Shown piece after piece: positions 1 to 7,912 of a DNA stretch of 42,003 nt. The notes under the pieces were generated by a model. The model did no database searches. It saw only the letters and a list, made by a program, of their open reading frames with translations, and had not been told where the DNA came from. The translations under genes were made by a program, and so were the position numbers. Source of the stretch: Pseudomonas mosselii (GTDB lineage Bacteria; Pseudomonadota; Gammaproteobacteria; Pseudomonadales; Pseudomonadaceae); assembly GCF_003205295.1 (NCBI RefSeq), contig NZ_QJRP01000037.1, forward strand, positions 1-42,003, given 5' to 3'. How positions within the stretch are numbered: position 1 is the stretch's first letter; each line of letters begins with the position of its first letter.

Positions 1-95
1 AGGATTACATCGCCTATTACAACCAAGAACGCATCAGTCTCAGACTGAATGGCTTGAGTCCGGTAGAATTCCGAACCCAAGCGCTGGCCGCATAG
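1..95 (+). CDS. IS3-family transposase (OrfB), C-terminal fragment, cut by window edge
   Basis: The reading frame starts at base 3 and gives DYIAYYNQERISLRLNGLSP followed by VEFRTQALAA and a stop. The pattern YIxYYNxxRI...LxGLSPxEFR is the characteristic C-terminus of the DDE (rve) integrase domain of IS3-family OrfB transposases, just downstream of the catalytic Glu. The catalytic residues themselves lie left of the window. It lies immediately inside the IS terminal repeat, as expected. The upstream part is not visible, so activity cannot be assessed. Confidence 0.85.
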   Translation, partial: DYIAYYNQERISLRLNGLSPVEFRTQALAA

Positions 96-127
96 CGCTA
101 CCTGTCCAACTTTCGGGGGTCAGTTCA
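1..127 (+). mobile_element. 3' end of an IS3-family (IS150-like) insertion sequence
   Basis: Only the distal end of the element is in the window. It comprises the transposase C-terminus, ending at a TAG at 93-95, and a terminal sequence at 103-127 that reads outward TGTCCAACTTTCGGGGGTCA and then GTTCA. This resembles the right inverted repeat of IS150-group elements, whose ends read TGNACTGACCCCC...AAGTTGGACA from outside inward. The left end and any target-site duplication lie outside the window, so exact boundaries and intactness cannot be judged. Confidence 0.75.
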
Positions 128-421
128 ACGGCGGGTAACTTTTTGAAGGATCAAAAAGTCACCAAAAAATCCTCGCTCCATTCATCCGGCCCCTACGCTT
201 CGCTCCGGGGTCCCCTCGCTCCGTTCTTGCTCCCGGGAGGGCCGCGCTGAACGCCCCATCCTGGGGCGCTGCGCTTGACGGGCATCCATGCCCGTCACCT
301 CCCTCCGCAAGAACTCCGCTCGGCCTCCTGAAGTCGCAATTGGCGGCGCCTGAACTATCGCGCACTTAGAAGCAAGATCAAGATCAACAGAATTACTGTT
401 TAACAGTGCACGCATTGATGT
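128..421. other. Gene-free stretch with a hairpin; probable dispersed-repeat remnant
   Basis: I see no convincing gene in this stretch. It contains a perfect inverted repeat, ACTTTTTGA / TCAAAAAGT, with a 4-nt loop at 138-159. This is followed by GC-rich sequence with short internal repeats (for example cgctccggggtcccctcgctcc). Short frames open here on the minus strand, but they have no ribosome binding site and a composition unlike the neighbouring genes. Similar 'ggtgactttttgatcc...' sequence is familiar to me as non-coding repeat material in Pseudomonas genomes, but that is recollection and not a search result. Confidence 0.4.
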
Positions 422-456
422 AAAAACTACCCCTCGCCGGAGATTGCAACGAGGGG
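422..456 (-). terminator. Rho-independent terminator of the metallothionein operon
   Basis: Read on the minus strand, arms CCCCTCG and CGAGGGG (450-456 and 430-436) can pair around a 13-nt loop, followed by TAGTTTTTA. It lies about 20 nt past the stop of the metallothionein gene and is correctly oriented to end that transcript. Confidence 0.65.
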
Positions 457-477
457 GCCATTGAAAGTAAAGGAATC

Positions 478-708
478 TTATGGCGAAATAGGATCACTCG
501 CCGGGAATGTTTCATCCAGCGCGTTATCGACATTGCTCTCCTTCGGCTGGGTCATCTCACCACATTTACAGTCAGCCATACGACAAGGCTCCCCATTGCG
601 ATGCCCCGTCGCGCAGGCTTCGCAGCAATAGGCCTTGCCATCCTGGACCACGGCATTGGCATCCACGGTGCAGGAACAGTGGTTGCAGGAACAGCGTTGC
701 TCGTTCAT
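478..708 (-). CDS. Bacterial metallothionein (SmtA/BmtA family)
   Basis: A 76-residue Cys-rich protein predicted to bind Zn/Cd/Cu ions through clustered thiolates in the cytoplasm. The N-terminal half holds ten Cys: CSCNHCSC near residues 7-14, then CCEAC, GEPC and CKC. The spacing and the His residues match Pseudomonas metallothioneins. The tail ends in ETFPASDPISP, a short acidic motif that recurs at the C-terminus of Pseudomonas metallothioneins and other small proteins. ATG at 708 overlaps the TGA of the upstream gene (TGATG), so translation is coupled; a GTG one codon earlier is a less likely start. A terminator follows at 422-456. No metal-responsive repressor gene lies next to it. Confidence 0.9.
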   Translation of the reverse strand: MNEQRCSCNHCSCTVDANAVVQDGKAYCCEACATGHRNGEPCRMADCKCGEMTQPKESNVDNALDETFPASDPISP

Positions 709-1169
709 CACGGCTCTCTCATGTCGTCATCAGGCACCACCTCATCGGCCCACGGCTCACCATCCAACGGGGCCGAGCGGGCCAGTTCGGCCTCATCCAG
801 GCCGGTGCCGCCACCGATCTCGTGGGCTTCCACCTGGCGCAGGGTCTGGTCGGCAGGTCCGTTGCCTGTGCCGGGCTCATCCGCATCCCGCGCACCGGTT
901 TCATCGAACAGCGTATCCGGGCTCAGGTCGTCGAGGGTGACATTGTCCTCGTGCAGGCTGTCGCTCAGGGCCTCGCCGCCGGTCATGCCGCTTTCGGCGA
1001 CGCGCCGGGGCGGGTACTCCTCGGCGATCTCGCGCGCCGGACGCTCGTCGCCGACACGCCCCTGGCGTTCATCGCGGCGCTCGCTGAAATCCAGCTCGTG
1101 GACGCTGCCCATGCGGTCCTCGGTGTCGTCGATCTCGACCTGCGGTCTTTTGTCATCGGGTTCAGGCAT
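708..1169 (-). CDS. Conserved acidic protein of unknown function (HPr-related label in some Pseudomonas annotations)
   Basis: A 153-residue, strongly acidic and probably disordered cytoplasmic protein. It begins MPEPDDKRPQVEIDDTEDRM and has further Asp/Glu-rich segments such as LDDLSPDTLFDE. It has no signal peptide or membrane segment. I recall similar Pseudomonas proteins carrying the label 'phosphotransferase system, HPr-related', but I see no HPr active-site His motif, so that name should not be taken as function. A good SD (GGAG, 7-8 nt spacing) precedes the ATG. It is the first gene of a two-gene unit with metallothionein and diverges from ligD, with 155 nt shared upstream. Confidence 0.75.
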   Translation of the reverse strand: MPEPDDKRPQVEIDDTEDRMGSVHELDFSERRDERQGRVGDERPAREIAEEYPPRRVAESGMTGGEALSDSLHEDNVTLDDLSPDTLFDETGARDADEPGTGNGPADQTLRQVEAHEIGGGTGLDEAELARSAPLDGEPWADEVVPDDDMREP

Positions 1170-1324
1170 GAACGTTCTCCGTCAGTGGGCTTCACATGGT
1201 CGACTGCCCCCACGAAGAAATGATTCAGAGTTTCTTCAAAGGCATCGCCCCGCGCTTTTTTTGAACTCCGCACCGCGCCGCCGCCTCCCAATCTTGAGAC
1301 CCGCGAACCCTCCCGGAGCCCGCC

Positions 1325-3787
1325 ATGGCCAAGCCCCTGCAGGAGTACCAGCGCAAGCGCGATTTCAACGCCACGCCCGAACCCGCTGGCAAACGCGCCC
1401 GCCGCCACTCGGCACACGCGTTGCAGTACTGCATCCAGAAGCACGACGCCAGCCACCTGCACTACGACTTGCGCCTGGAACTCGACGGCACCCTCAAGAG
1501 CTGGGCGATCCCCAAGGGCCCCTCGCTCGATCCCAAGGTCCGGCGCCTGGCGGTGCACGTGGAGGATCACCCACTGGATTACGCCGATTTCGAAGGAAAC
1601 ATCCCCGAAGGCCATTACGGCGCCGGTGATGTGATCGTCTGGGACCGAGGGGTCTGGGAGCCTGAGGGCGATCCGCATGAAGCCTACGCCAAGGGCAAGC
1701 TACGCTTTCGCCTGCAAGGCGAGAAGCTGTCGGGAATCTGGAACCTGTTCCGCACCCACCTGGCCGGCAAGAAAGAGCAGTGGATGCTGGTCAAGTCCCA
1801 TGACGGGCAGGCGCGCAGCGAAACCGACTACCGCATCGTCGAGGCCCTGCCGGACAGCGTGCTGAGCGAGCGCACCCTGCCACCACGGCGCCCGGCCAAG
1901 GCAACCGCTTCCACACGCAAGCGCAAGGCCGGCCGCAAAGCCCTGCCGGCGCTGCTCCAGCCACAACTGGCGACGTTGGTCGACTCACCGCCCAGCGGCG
2001 ACTGGCGCTACGAAGTCAAGTTCGACGGCTACCGGATCCTGGCGCGCATCGACGGTGACGACGTACGCCTGTTTACCCGCAATGGCCACGACTGGAGCGC
2101 GAAGATGCCTCGTCAGGTCAAGGCGCTCAAGGCACTGGGGCTCGACACGGCGTGGCTGGACGGCGAGATGGTGGTGGTCGACGATAACGGCGTGGCCGAC
2201 TTCCAGGCCTTGCAGAACGCCTTCGACACCGAGCACGACGAACGCATCACCTATTACCTGTTCGACCTGCCCTGGCTGGGCGATGAAGACTTGCGCGAGC
2301 TGCCGCTGCAGGCCCGTCGCGCCACCCTGGCCAAGCTGCTGGAAGACAACGCTTCGCCGTTGCTCAGGTATTCCGCCGATTTCAAGGAGCCGGTCGACTC
2401 GCTGCTCGACAGCGCCTGCCGCCTGGAGCTCGAGGGGCTGATCGGCAAACGTGCCGACAGCCCCTACGTCGGCCGGCGCAGCAGCGACTGGATCAAGCTC
2501 AAGTGCAAGCAGCGCCAGGAGTTCGTGATCGTCGGCTACACCGACCCCAAGGGCAGCCGCCACGGCTTCGGCGCCCTGCTGCTGGCCCTGCACGACCCTG
2601 ACAGTGGCCAGCTGCGCTACGCCGGCAAGGTGGGCACCGGCTTCAGCGCCGCCACCCTGGACAGCATCCTCGCCCGCCTGGAACCGCTGCAGACCGCCAA
2701 GCCTCCCTTGGCCAGCCCCCACACCGGAGCCGAAGCCCGCGGCGTGCACTGGCTCAAGCCGCAACTGCTGGCAGAGGTCGCCTACGCCCAGATGACCCGC
2801 GAAGGCGTCGTGCGCCACGCGGTGTTCCATGGCCTGCGCGACGACAAACCCGCCACCGCCATCGACCTGGAGCGAGCGATGCCCGCCAAGCGCGCAGCAA
2901 AACCCGAGGGCCTGGGCACCCTGCGCCTGACCCACCCCGACCGCGTGGTCGACGCAACCAACGGTGCCACCAAGCGCCAGGTCGCACAGTACTACGCCCA
3001 GGTCGCCGACTGGCTGCTGCCACAGCTCAAGGATCGACCCGTGGCCCTGGTCCGGGCACCGAATGGCCTGGGCGGCGAACTGTTCTTCCAGAAAAACGCC
3101 GGCCAGTTGCATATCCCCAAGGTGCTCAGCTACAGCAAGGCCCAGGCCGGTCAGGCGGCCATGGTGGTCAACCGCGCCGACAGCCTGCTGGGCGCGGTGC
3201 AGATGAACACGCTCGAACTGCACACCTGGAACGCTACCACCAAGGACTTCGACAAGCCCGACCGCTTCGTCCTCGACCTTGACCCCGATCCCGCGCTGCC
3301 CTGGAAAGCCATGATCGAGGCCACCCAACTGACCCTCACCCTGCTCGACGAGCTGGGCCTGAAGGTGTTTCTCAAGACCAGCGGCGGCAAGGGCATGCAC
3401 CTCGTCGTGCCGTTGACCCGGCGCGCCGGCTGGGACGAAGTGAAGGACTTCAGCCATGCCCTGGTCGAGCACATGGCCGGCCTGTTCCCCGATCGCCTCA
3501 GCGCCGTGTCCGGGCCGAAGAACCGGATCGGGCGGATCTTCATCGACTACCTGCGCAACGGCAAGGGCGCCACCACGGTGGCCGCCTACTCGCTGCGCGC
3601 CCGCGAGGGCCTGCCGGTATCGGTGCCGATCTGGCGCGAGGAGCTGACCCAACTCAAAGGCGCCAACCAGTGGAACATCGGCAACCTGCAGGCCCGGCTT
3701 GGCGAAGTGGACGATCCGTGGGCCGAAATGCCCAGGACCCGCCAGTCGATCACCGCGCGCATGCGCAAGCAACTGGGGATCGCCTGA
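1325..3787 (+). CDS. ligD: ATP-dependent DNA ligase D (NHEJ)
   Basis: Multifunctional end-joining enzyme of 820 residues, the usual size in Pseudomonas. Domain order is 3'-phosphoesterase, ligase, polymerase/primase. The PE domain (about 20-190) carries H40, H46 and D48 in the same spacing as the metal-binding residues of P. aeruginosa LigD. The ligase domain (about 200-510) has the nucleotidyl-transfer motif KFDGYR with catalytic Lys at about 232. The Pol domain (about 540-820) has the metal-binding pair D651/D653 in LDLDPDP. Start: GGAG six nt before the ATG. Its partner Ku is encoded about 3 kb away on the opposite strand. The TGA overlaps the next gene's ATG, so the downstream four-gene set is probably cotranscribed with it. 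Confidence 0.97.
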   Translation: MAKPLQEYQRKRDFNATPEPAGKRARRHSAHALQYCIQKHDASHLHYDLRLELDGTLKSWAIPKGPSLDPKVRRLAVHVEDHPLDYADFEGNIPEGHYGAGDVIVWDRGVWEPEGDPHEAYAKGKLRFRLQGEKLSGIWNLFRTHLAGKKEQWMLVKSHDGQARSETDYRIVEALPDSVLSERTLPPRRPAKATASTRKRKAGRKALPALLQPQLATLVDSPPSGDWRYEVKFDGYRILARIDGDDVRLFTRNGHDWSAKMPRQVKALKALGLDTAWLDGEMVVVDDNGVADFQALQNAFDTEHDERITYYLFDLPWLGDEDLRELPLQARRATLAKLLEDNASPLLRYSADFKEPVDSLLDSACRLELEGLIGKRADSPYVGRRSSDWIKLKCKQRQEFVIVGYTDPKGSRHGFGALLLALHDPDSGQLRYAGKVGTGFSAATLDSILARLEPLQTAKPPLASPHTGAEARGVHWLKPQLLAEVAYAQMTREGVVRHAVFHGLRDDKPATAIDLERAMPAKRAAKPEGLGTLRLTHPDRVVDATNGATKRQVAQYYAQVADWLLPQLKDRPVALVRAPNGLGGELFFQKNAGQLHIPKVLSYSKAQAGQAAMVVNRADSLLGAVQMNTLELHTWNATTKDFDKPDRFVLDLDPDPALPWKAMIEATQLTLTLLDELGLKVFLKTSGGKGMHLVVPLTRRAGWDEVKDFSHALVEHMAGLFPDRLSAVSGPKNRIGRIFIDYLRNGKGATTVAAYSLRAREGLPVSVPIWREELTQLKGANQWNIGNLQARLGEVDDPWAEMPRTRQSITARMRKQLGIA

Positions 3788-4809
3788 TGGACCCGACTCG
3801 CTTCGACCCGTTGCTGCAACGACTCACCACCCGTTCGCAGCCCCTCGAACTCGACCCTTTGCTGCCGGACCTGCTGCGAGCGCTGCAAGACGAACACCTC
3901 GACCGGCTTCCCTTGCCGGGCCAGGGGCGGACCCTGGACCGCTGGCGGGCACTGGCGCGGGTCGCCGCTTGCGATCTCAGCCTGGCCAAACTCTACGAAG
4001 GCCATACCGACGCCCTGGCGATCCTCGCCGAATGCGCCGCCGCCGATCATGCCGGCGACGGAATCTGGGGCGTATGGGCTGCGGAGCCGCCGGATGCCCG
4101 CACCCACATCGTCGCCCGGGACGGCGAGCGGGTTCATCTGCAGGGCCGCAAGGCCTGGTGTTCGGGGGCGTTGCAGATCGACCGTGGGCTATTGACCGCC
4201 TGGCAAGACGACCAGCCGCAACTGGTGGCCATCGAACTGCCCCATCCCAGCCAGCGCATCCTGGCTGATCACTGGCAGGCCGTTGGTATGGCCAGCACCA
4301 CCAGTGTCGCCATCGAGTTCGACGACTCGCCGGGGTTGGCCATCGGCGAGCCCGGCCAGTACCTGTCCCGCCCGGGCTTCTGGCACGGCGGCGCGGGCAT
4401 CGCCGCCTGCTGGTACGGCGCGGCCGAGGCCCTGGCAGGCTACCTGCGTGAACACTGCCGCAAACCCCGGCCCGACCCGCACACCGATGCGCACCTGGGC
4501 GCCGTCGATGCCGCCTTGCACGGTGCCCGTGCCGCTCTTCGCGAATGCGCCGCGTGGATCGACGGGCATCCTCACGACGACGCCAGCTTCCAGGTGCGGC
4601 GTGCCCGCGCACAGGTCGAACAGGCGGTCGAGCAGGTCATCCAGCATGTCGGTCGGGCGCTGGGCGCCACGCCCTTCTGTCGCAGCAGCCATTTCGCCCG
4701 GCTCAGCGCCGACCTGCCGGTGTACCTGCGCCAGAGCCACGCCGAACGCGACCTCGCCGAACTGGGCCGGCAACTGACCGACAGGCCTGCAGGAGCATGG
4801 CAGCTATGA
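3787..4809 (+). CDS. Acyl-CoA dehydrogenase-like flavoprotein
   Basis: 340 residues, resembling the acyl-CoA dehydrogenase fold but shorter than the usual 380-400. Visible features include a middle-domain segment RKAWCSGALQIDRGLL around residues 120-135, equivalent to the K-x-W-(C/T)-S-G-A flavin-contact stretch, and a helical C-terminal half rich in Arg/Ala/His. The usual catalytic Glu is not obvious, so it may be a specialised or divergent member. The start ATG overlaps the ligD stop (TGATG) and its own stop overlaps the next ATG, giving tight coupling. Company with a deacetylase, a methyltransferase and a glycosyltransferase suggests a role in making an acylated glycoconjugate and not in fatty-acid catabolism. 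The substrate is unknown. Confidence 0.8.
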   Translation: MDPTRFDPLLQRLTTRSQPLELDPLLPDLLRALQDEHLDRLPLPGQGRTLDRWRALARVAACDLSLAKLYEGHTDALAILAECAAADHAGDGIWGVWAAEPPDARTHIVARDGERVHLQGRKAWCSGALQIDRGLLTAWQDDQPQLVAIELPHPSQRILADHWQAVGMASTTSVAIEFDDSPGLAIGEPGQYLSRPGFWHGGAGIAACWYGAAEALAGYLREHCRKPRPDPHTDAHLGAVDAALHGARAALRECAAWIDGHPHDDASFQVRRARAQVEQAVEQVIQHVGRALGATPFCRSSHFARLSADLPVYLRQSHAERDLAELGRQLTDRPAGAWQL

Positions 4810-5561
4810 ATGACAACCTGATCCAGGCCAGCCGCGGCACGCCCTGGAGCGACTGGCAGCATTGCGCGCACCTGGCCCGTGCCGCCTGGCTCAGCCCCGA
4901 CCAGTTGTGCCCGCCGGGGCGCCGAGTGGTGCTGGTGGCCCCGCACCCTGATGACGAAATACTCATGGCCGGTGGGCTGTTGGCCGGTTTTCACGGACGT
5001 GAACGCGACCTGCTGTTGATTTCCGCCACCGATGGCGAAGGCAGCCACCCGCACTCCACACACTGGACCGAGCACCGTCTGCGGCGCCAGCGCCCGCTGG
5101 AAAGCCGGCACGCCCTGCAGCAGCTTGATCTGGACCTCGACACCCTGGATTGGCGGCGCCTCAACCTCAAGGACGGCGCCCTGCACCGCGACGAAGCCTT
5201 CCTGGTCAACCACCTCAACCAGTTGCTCAAGCCTGACGACCTACTGCTGACCACCTGGCGTGGCGACGGCCACTGCGACCACGAGGCGGCAGGCCGCGCT
5301 TGCGCGCAGGCAGCCCAGGCGCGCCGTGCGCAGCTCGCCGAGGTGCCGGTCTGGGCCTGGCACTGGGCCGGCCCCGACGACCCGCGCCTGCCATGGCCGC
5401 GGGCGCACCGCGTGCAGCTCGACGAAGCACGCCTGGCCCGCAAGCGCCAGGCGCTGGCCGCCCATGCCAGCCAGTTGCAGGCCGATGGCGACCGTCAGCC
5501 GGTATTGCCGGCAAACTTGCAGGCATGCCTGCTGCAACCTTTCGAACTGGTCTTTCTGTGA
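4806..5561 (+). CDS. PIG-L/LmbE family deacetylase
   Basis: 251-residue Zn-dependent N-deacetylase of the PIG-L (LmbE, MshB, BshB) superfamily, which typically removes the acetyl group from GlcNAc-containing small molecules or lipids. The diagnostic APHPDDE motif (H47, D49, D50) and the second metal motif GHCDHE (H156, H159) are both present, so it should be active. No signal peptide, so it acts in the cytoplasm. The ATG at 4806 is favoured because AGGAG lies 10 nt upstream; it overlaps the previous stop as ATGA. An in-frame ATG at 4797 is too close to that SD. Neighbours suggest it deacetylates a sugar intermediate before N-methylation or acylation. Confidence 0.9.
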   Translation: MNDNLIQASRGTPWSDWQHCAHLARAAWLSPDQLCPPGRRVVLVAPHPDDEILMAGGLLAGFHGRERDLLLISATDGEGSHPHSTHWTEHRLRRQRPLESRHALQQLDLDLDTLDWRRLNLKDGALHRDEAFLVNHLNQLLKPDDLLLTTWRGDGHCDHEAAGRACAQAAQARRAQLAEVPVWAWHWAGPDDPRLPWPRAHRVQLDEARLARKRQALAAHASQLQADGDRQPVLPANLQACLLQPFELVFL

Positions 5562-5571
5562 AGGGGTCGCC

Positions 5572-6171
5572 GTGAGTCTCGATGCGCGCTATTTCGCCGA
5601 ACTGTATGCCAACGACGACGACCCCTGGGCGTTTCGCACCCGCTGGTACGAACGGCGCAAACGCGAGCTGGTGCTGGCCAGCCTGCCGCGCCAGTACTAC
5701 GCCCGGGTGTTCGAGCCGGCCTGTGCCAACGGCGAACTCAGCGCGCTGCTCGCCGAACGCTGCGCCAGCCTGTTGTGCCAGGACATCGACGCCACCGCAG
5801 TGGGCCTTGCCCGCCAGCGCCTGGCCGGGGTGAGCCACGCCAGTGTCGAGCAGGCCCACTTGCCCGGGGACTGGCCCGGCGGGCAGTTCGACCTGATCGT
5901 GCTCAGCGAGATCGGCTATTACCTCGACCCCACCGACTGGCTGCAGGTGATCGAACAGGCGGTGGCCAGCCTGACCTGGGACGGTGGCCTGCTCGCCTGC
6001 CACTGGCGTCATCCCATCGCCGGCTGCCCGCAGGATGGCCGCCAGGTGCATGACAGGCTTTCCAGGCACCTGCCGCTGTATCCGCTATCGCGCCACGAAG
6101 AGGCGGACTTCCTGCTCGAATACTGGTCGTGCCAGCCCGGCGTGGTCGACCTGGACGAGACCTGTCCATGA
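5572..6171 (+). CDS. NodS-like SAM-dependent methyltransferase
   Basis: 199 residues, class I SAM methyltransferase most like the NodS family, which N-methylates the deacetylated amino sugar of Nod factors. The N-terminus has YFAELYANDDDPWAFRTRWY, a typical NodS-like opening (xxYxxxxDPWxxxxxxxExxR). SAM-binding features are FEPACANGELSALLA (motif I), CQDIDATAV (post-I), and LIVLSEIGYYL, similar to the motif-IV region of NodS. Start GTG at 5572 with AAGGGG 5 nt upstream. It follows the PIG-L deacetylase by 10 nt and overlaps the next gene by ATGA. A methylated amine on a sugar is a reasonable product, but this is inference from family and context. Confidence 0.85.
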   Translation: MSLDARYFAELYANDDDPWAFRTRWYERRKRELVLASLPRQYYARVFEPACANGELSALLAERCASLLCQDIDATAVGLARQRLAGVSHASVEQAHLPGDWPGGQFDLIVLSEIGYYLDPTDWLQVIEQAVASLTWDGGLLACHWRHPIAGCPQDGRQVHDRLSRHLPLYPLSRHEEADFLLEYWSCQPGVVDLDETCP

Positions 6172-6830
6172 TCGCCGTGATCATTCCGGCCCACAACGAG
6201 GCCCGGCGCCTGGGGCGCTGCCTGAAGGCGGTGAAGGTCGCCGCTGAGCGGGCCGAGCTGGCAGGGTTGAGGGTCGAGGTGCTGGTGGTGCTCGACCGCT
6301 GCGCCGACGCCAGTGCGCTTGTCGCCAGACGCCACGGCGTGCATGCCTTGGAGCTGGCGGCAGGCAACGTCGGCATCGCCCGCCGGGCTGGCGCGGCCTG
6401 GATGATCGAACGCGGTGCGCAATGGCTGGCCTTCACCGATGCCGACAGCCGCGTGCCCGTGCACTGGCTGGTGTCGCAACTGCAATGGCACGCCGACGCG
6501 GTGTGCGGCACGGTGCATATCGAGCGCTGGCAACCCTGGCAGAACGCCGCCCTGCGCCAGTTGTACCGCAGCCGTTACCAGGCCCGGGAGGGGCACCGGC
6601 ATATCCATGGCGCGAACCTTGGCGTGTGCGCGAAAGCCTATGAGCGGGTCGGTGGATTCCAGCCTCTGCCGGCCCATGAAGATGTGCAGCTGGTGCTGGC
6701 CCTCGAGGCCAGCGGCGCGCAGATCGTCTGGACCGCAGCGCACAGCGTGGCCACCAGCAGCCGGCGGGACAGCCGCGCTCGCCAGGGCTTCGGGGATTAC
6801 CTGACGGGGCTGGAGGGGCAACTGCCGTAG
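6168..6830 (+). CDS. Glycosyltransferase family 2
   Basis: 220-residue GT-A fold glycosyltransferase. It opens with IAVIIPAHNEARRLGRCL, the UDP-sugar-binding strand typical of GT2, and has TDADSRVP, which contains the metal-binding DXD motif, near residue 87-89. Later HEDVQLVLAL corresponds to the (E)ED catalytic-base region. There are no transmembrane helices, so it is cytosolic or peripherally bound. The ATGA overlap with the methyltransferase puts it last in the ligD-led run. It converges on ku with 17 nt between the stops. Acceptor and donor sugar cannot be read from the sequence. Confidence 0.9.
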   Translation: MIAVIIPAHNEARRLGRCLKAVKVAAERAELAGLRVEVLVVLDRCADASALVARRHGVHALELAAGNVGIARRAGAAWMIERGAQWLAFTDADSRVPVHWLVSQLQWHADAVCGTVHIERWQPWQNAALRQLYRSRYQAREGHRHIHGANLGVCAKAYERVGGFQPLPAHEDVQLVLALEASGAQIVWTAAHSVATSSRRDSRARQGFGDYLTGLEGQLP

Positions 6831-6847
6831 CGTCTTTCGCAACAGGA

Positions 6848-7684
6848 TTATGACGCTTTGCGCGGTCGCTTGACCGCCGGCTTCTTCGCCTTGGTCTTGC
6901 CCCCGAGGCTGCGCTTGAGCAGTTCGGTGAGGTCGATGATGTCCGCCCCCTTTTCCGCCGTCGTGCCATCGCCTTTGTCCACGGTCTCGATCTTGCCTTT
7001 GCTGGCCTTCTCCTCGACCAGGTCCATGATGGTCTGGCGGAATGCATCGTGGTACTCCTCTGGCGTCCACGGCCCACTCATGTCCTGCACCAGTTTCCTG
7101 GCCATCTCCAGCTCGCGCTTGTCCAGCTTGCTGTCGGTCACACTCTTGTCCAGCTCCAGCGACTCCAGGCCGCGCACTTCCTCGGGCCAGCGCAGGGTGA
7201 TCATCACCAGCGCGTCCTCGAGCGGTCGCAACAGCGCCAGGTGCTGGCGGGTGTGCAGCACCACGGTGGCCAGGGCGACCTTGCCGGTGCTTTCCAGGGT
7301 CTCGCGCAGCAAGGCATAGACCTTGCCGCCACGGCGGTCGGGGCTCAGGTAGTACGGGGTGTCGAACTGTTGCAGCGGAATCTCCCCGGCATCGACGAAG
7401 GAAAATATCTCGATGGTCTGGGTCGCCTCGGGCCGGGCCTTGCGAATCTCCTCCTCGCTGATCACCACGTAGCGGCCCTTCTCGTACTCCACACCCTTGA
7501 CGATGTACTCCTTGTCGATCTCCTTGCCGGTCACCTTGTTCACCCGCTTGTAGCCCACCGGCTCCATGCTGCGTTTGTCGAGCCAGTCAAAATCCACACG
7601 CTCGGTGCGCACGGCGGTGTTGAGGGAGACGGGGATGTGCACGAGGCCGAAGCTGATCGCACCTTTCCAGATTGCCCGGGCCAT
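6848..7684 (-). CDS. ku: Ku DNA end-binding protein (NHEJ)
   Basis: 278 residues, the usual size for homodimeric bacterial Ku, which threads onto double-strand ends and recruits LigD. The N-terminus ARAIWKGAISFGLVHIPVSL is the family signature, followed by a Ku beta-barrel and a Lys-rich C-terminal tail (KAKKPAVKRPRKAS) that in other bacterial Ku proteins aids DNA binding and LigD contact. Start ATG with TAGGAG at a 6-nt spacing; that SD contains the stop codon of the small gene upstream. It lies convergent to the ligD operon. Confidence 0.97.
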   Translation of the reverse strand: MARAIWKGAISFGLVHIPVSLNTAVRTERVDFDWLDKRSMEPVGYKRVNKVTGKEIDKEYIVKGVEYEKGRYVVISEEEIRKARPEATQTIEIFSFVDAGEIPLQQFDTPYYLSPDRRGGKVYALLRETLESTGKVALATVVLHTRQHLALLRPLEDALVMITLRWPEEVRGLESLELDKSVTDSKLDKRELEMARKLVQDMSGPWTPEEYHDAFRQTIMDLVEEKASKGKIETVDKGDGTTAEKGADIIDLTELLKRSLGGKTKAKKPAVKRPRKAS

Positions 7685-7693
7685 GGTCGGCTC

Positions 7694-7831
7694 CTACGCG
7701 TCGAACGGTTGGCCGGGCTGGCTGTAGCGCAGCGCGCCGCAGCGTTCGCAGCAATGGCATTGGAGCCCGGCGACTTCAGGGACCTGCAGGCTGCGCCACT
7801 GGCAGCCACGCAGCAAGCAGACGAGTTTCAT
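7694..7831 (-). CDS. Small Cys-rich protein upstream of ku
   Basis: A 45-residue protein beginning MKLVCLLRGCQWRSLQVPEV and ending with CHCCERCGALRYSQPGQPFDA-type sequence. Six Cys fall in the order C-x4-C, then C-x-C-C-x2-C, which suggests a small metal-binding knuckle. It resembles short Cys-rich Pseudomonas proteins of unknown function that begin M-K-x-x-C-L-L-x-G-C-x-W. The ATG has a near-perfect SD (GGAGGTG, 5-7 nt spacing). The stop lies 9 nt before ku and inside the ku SD, so it is almost certainly the first gene of the ku transcript. It may modulate Ku or simply share its stress regulation; nothing in the sequence decides this. Confidence 0.75.
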   Translation of the reverse strand: MKLVCLLRGCQWRSLQVPEVAGLQCHCCERCGALRYSQPGQPFDA

Positions 7832-7912
7832 CAGCCACCTCCCGGGCCCACCTGAACGGGGCTCTTACAAGGACTGACTGCGTGGCGCGGCGAAGGTTTA
7901 TTCGACTTTGCC

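Noticed and set aside
159..415. Two short minus-strand frames after the insertion sequence
   Set aside because: No SD, repetitive Arg/Gly/Pro-rich products, and overlap with each other in different frames; the stretch looks like repeat DNA.
1985..3772. Long open frame on the minus strand opposite ligD (about 595 codons)
   Set aside because: It is the antisense shadow of a high-GC gene whose plus-strand product has all LigD motifs; it has no SD and no family features.
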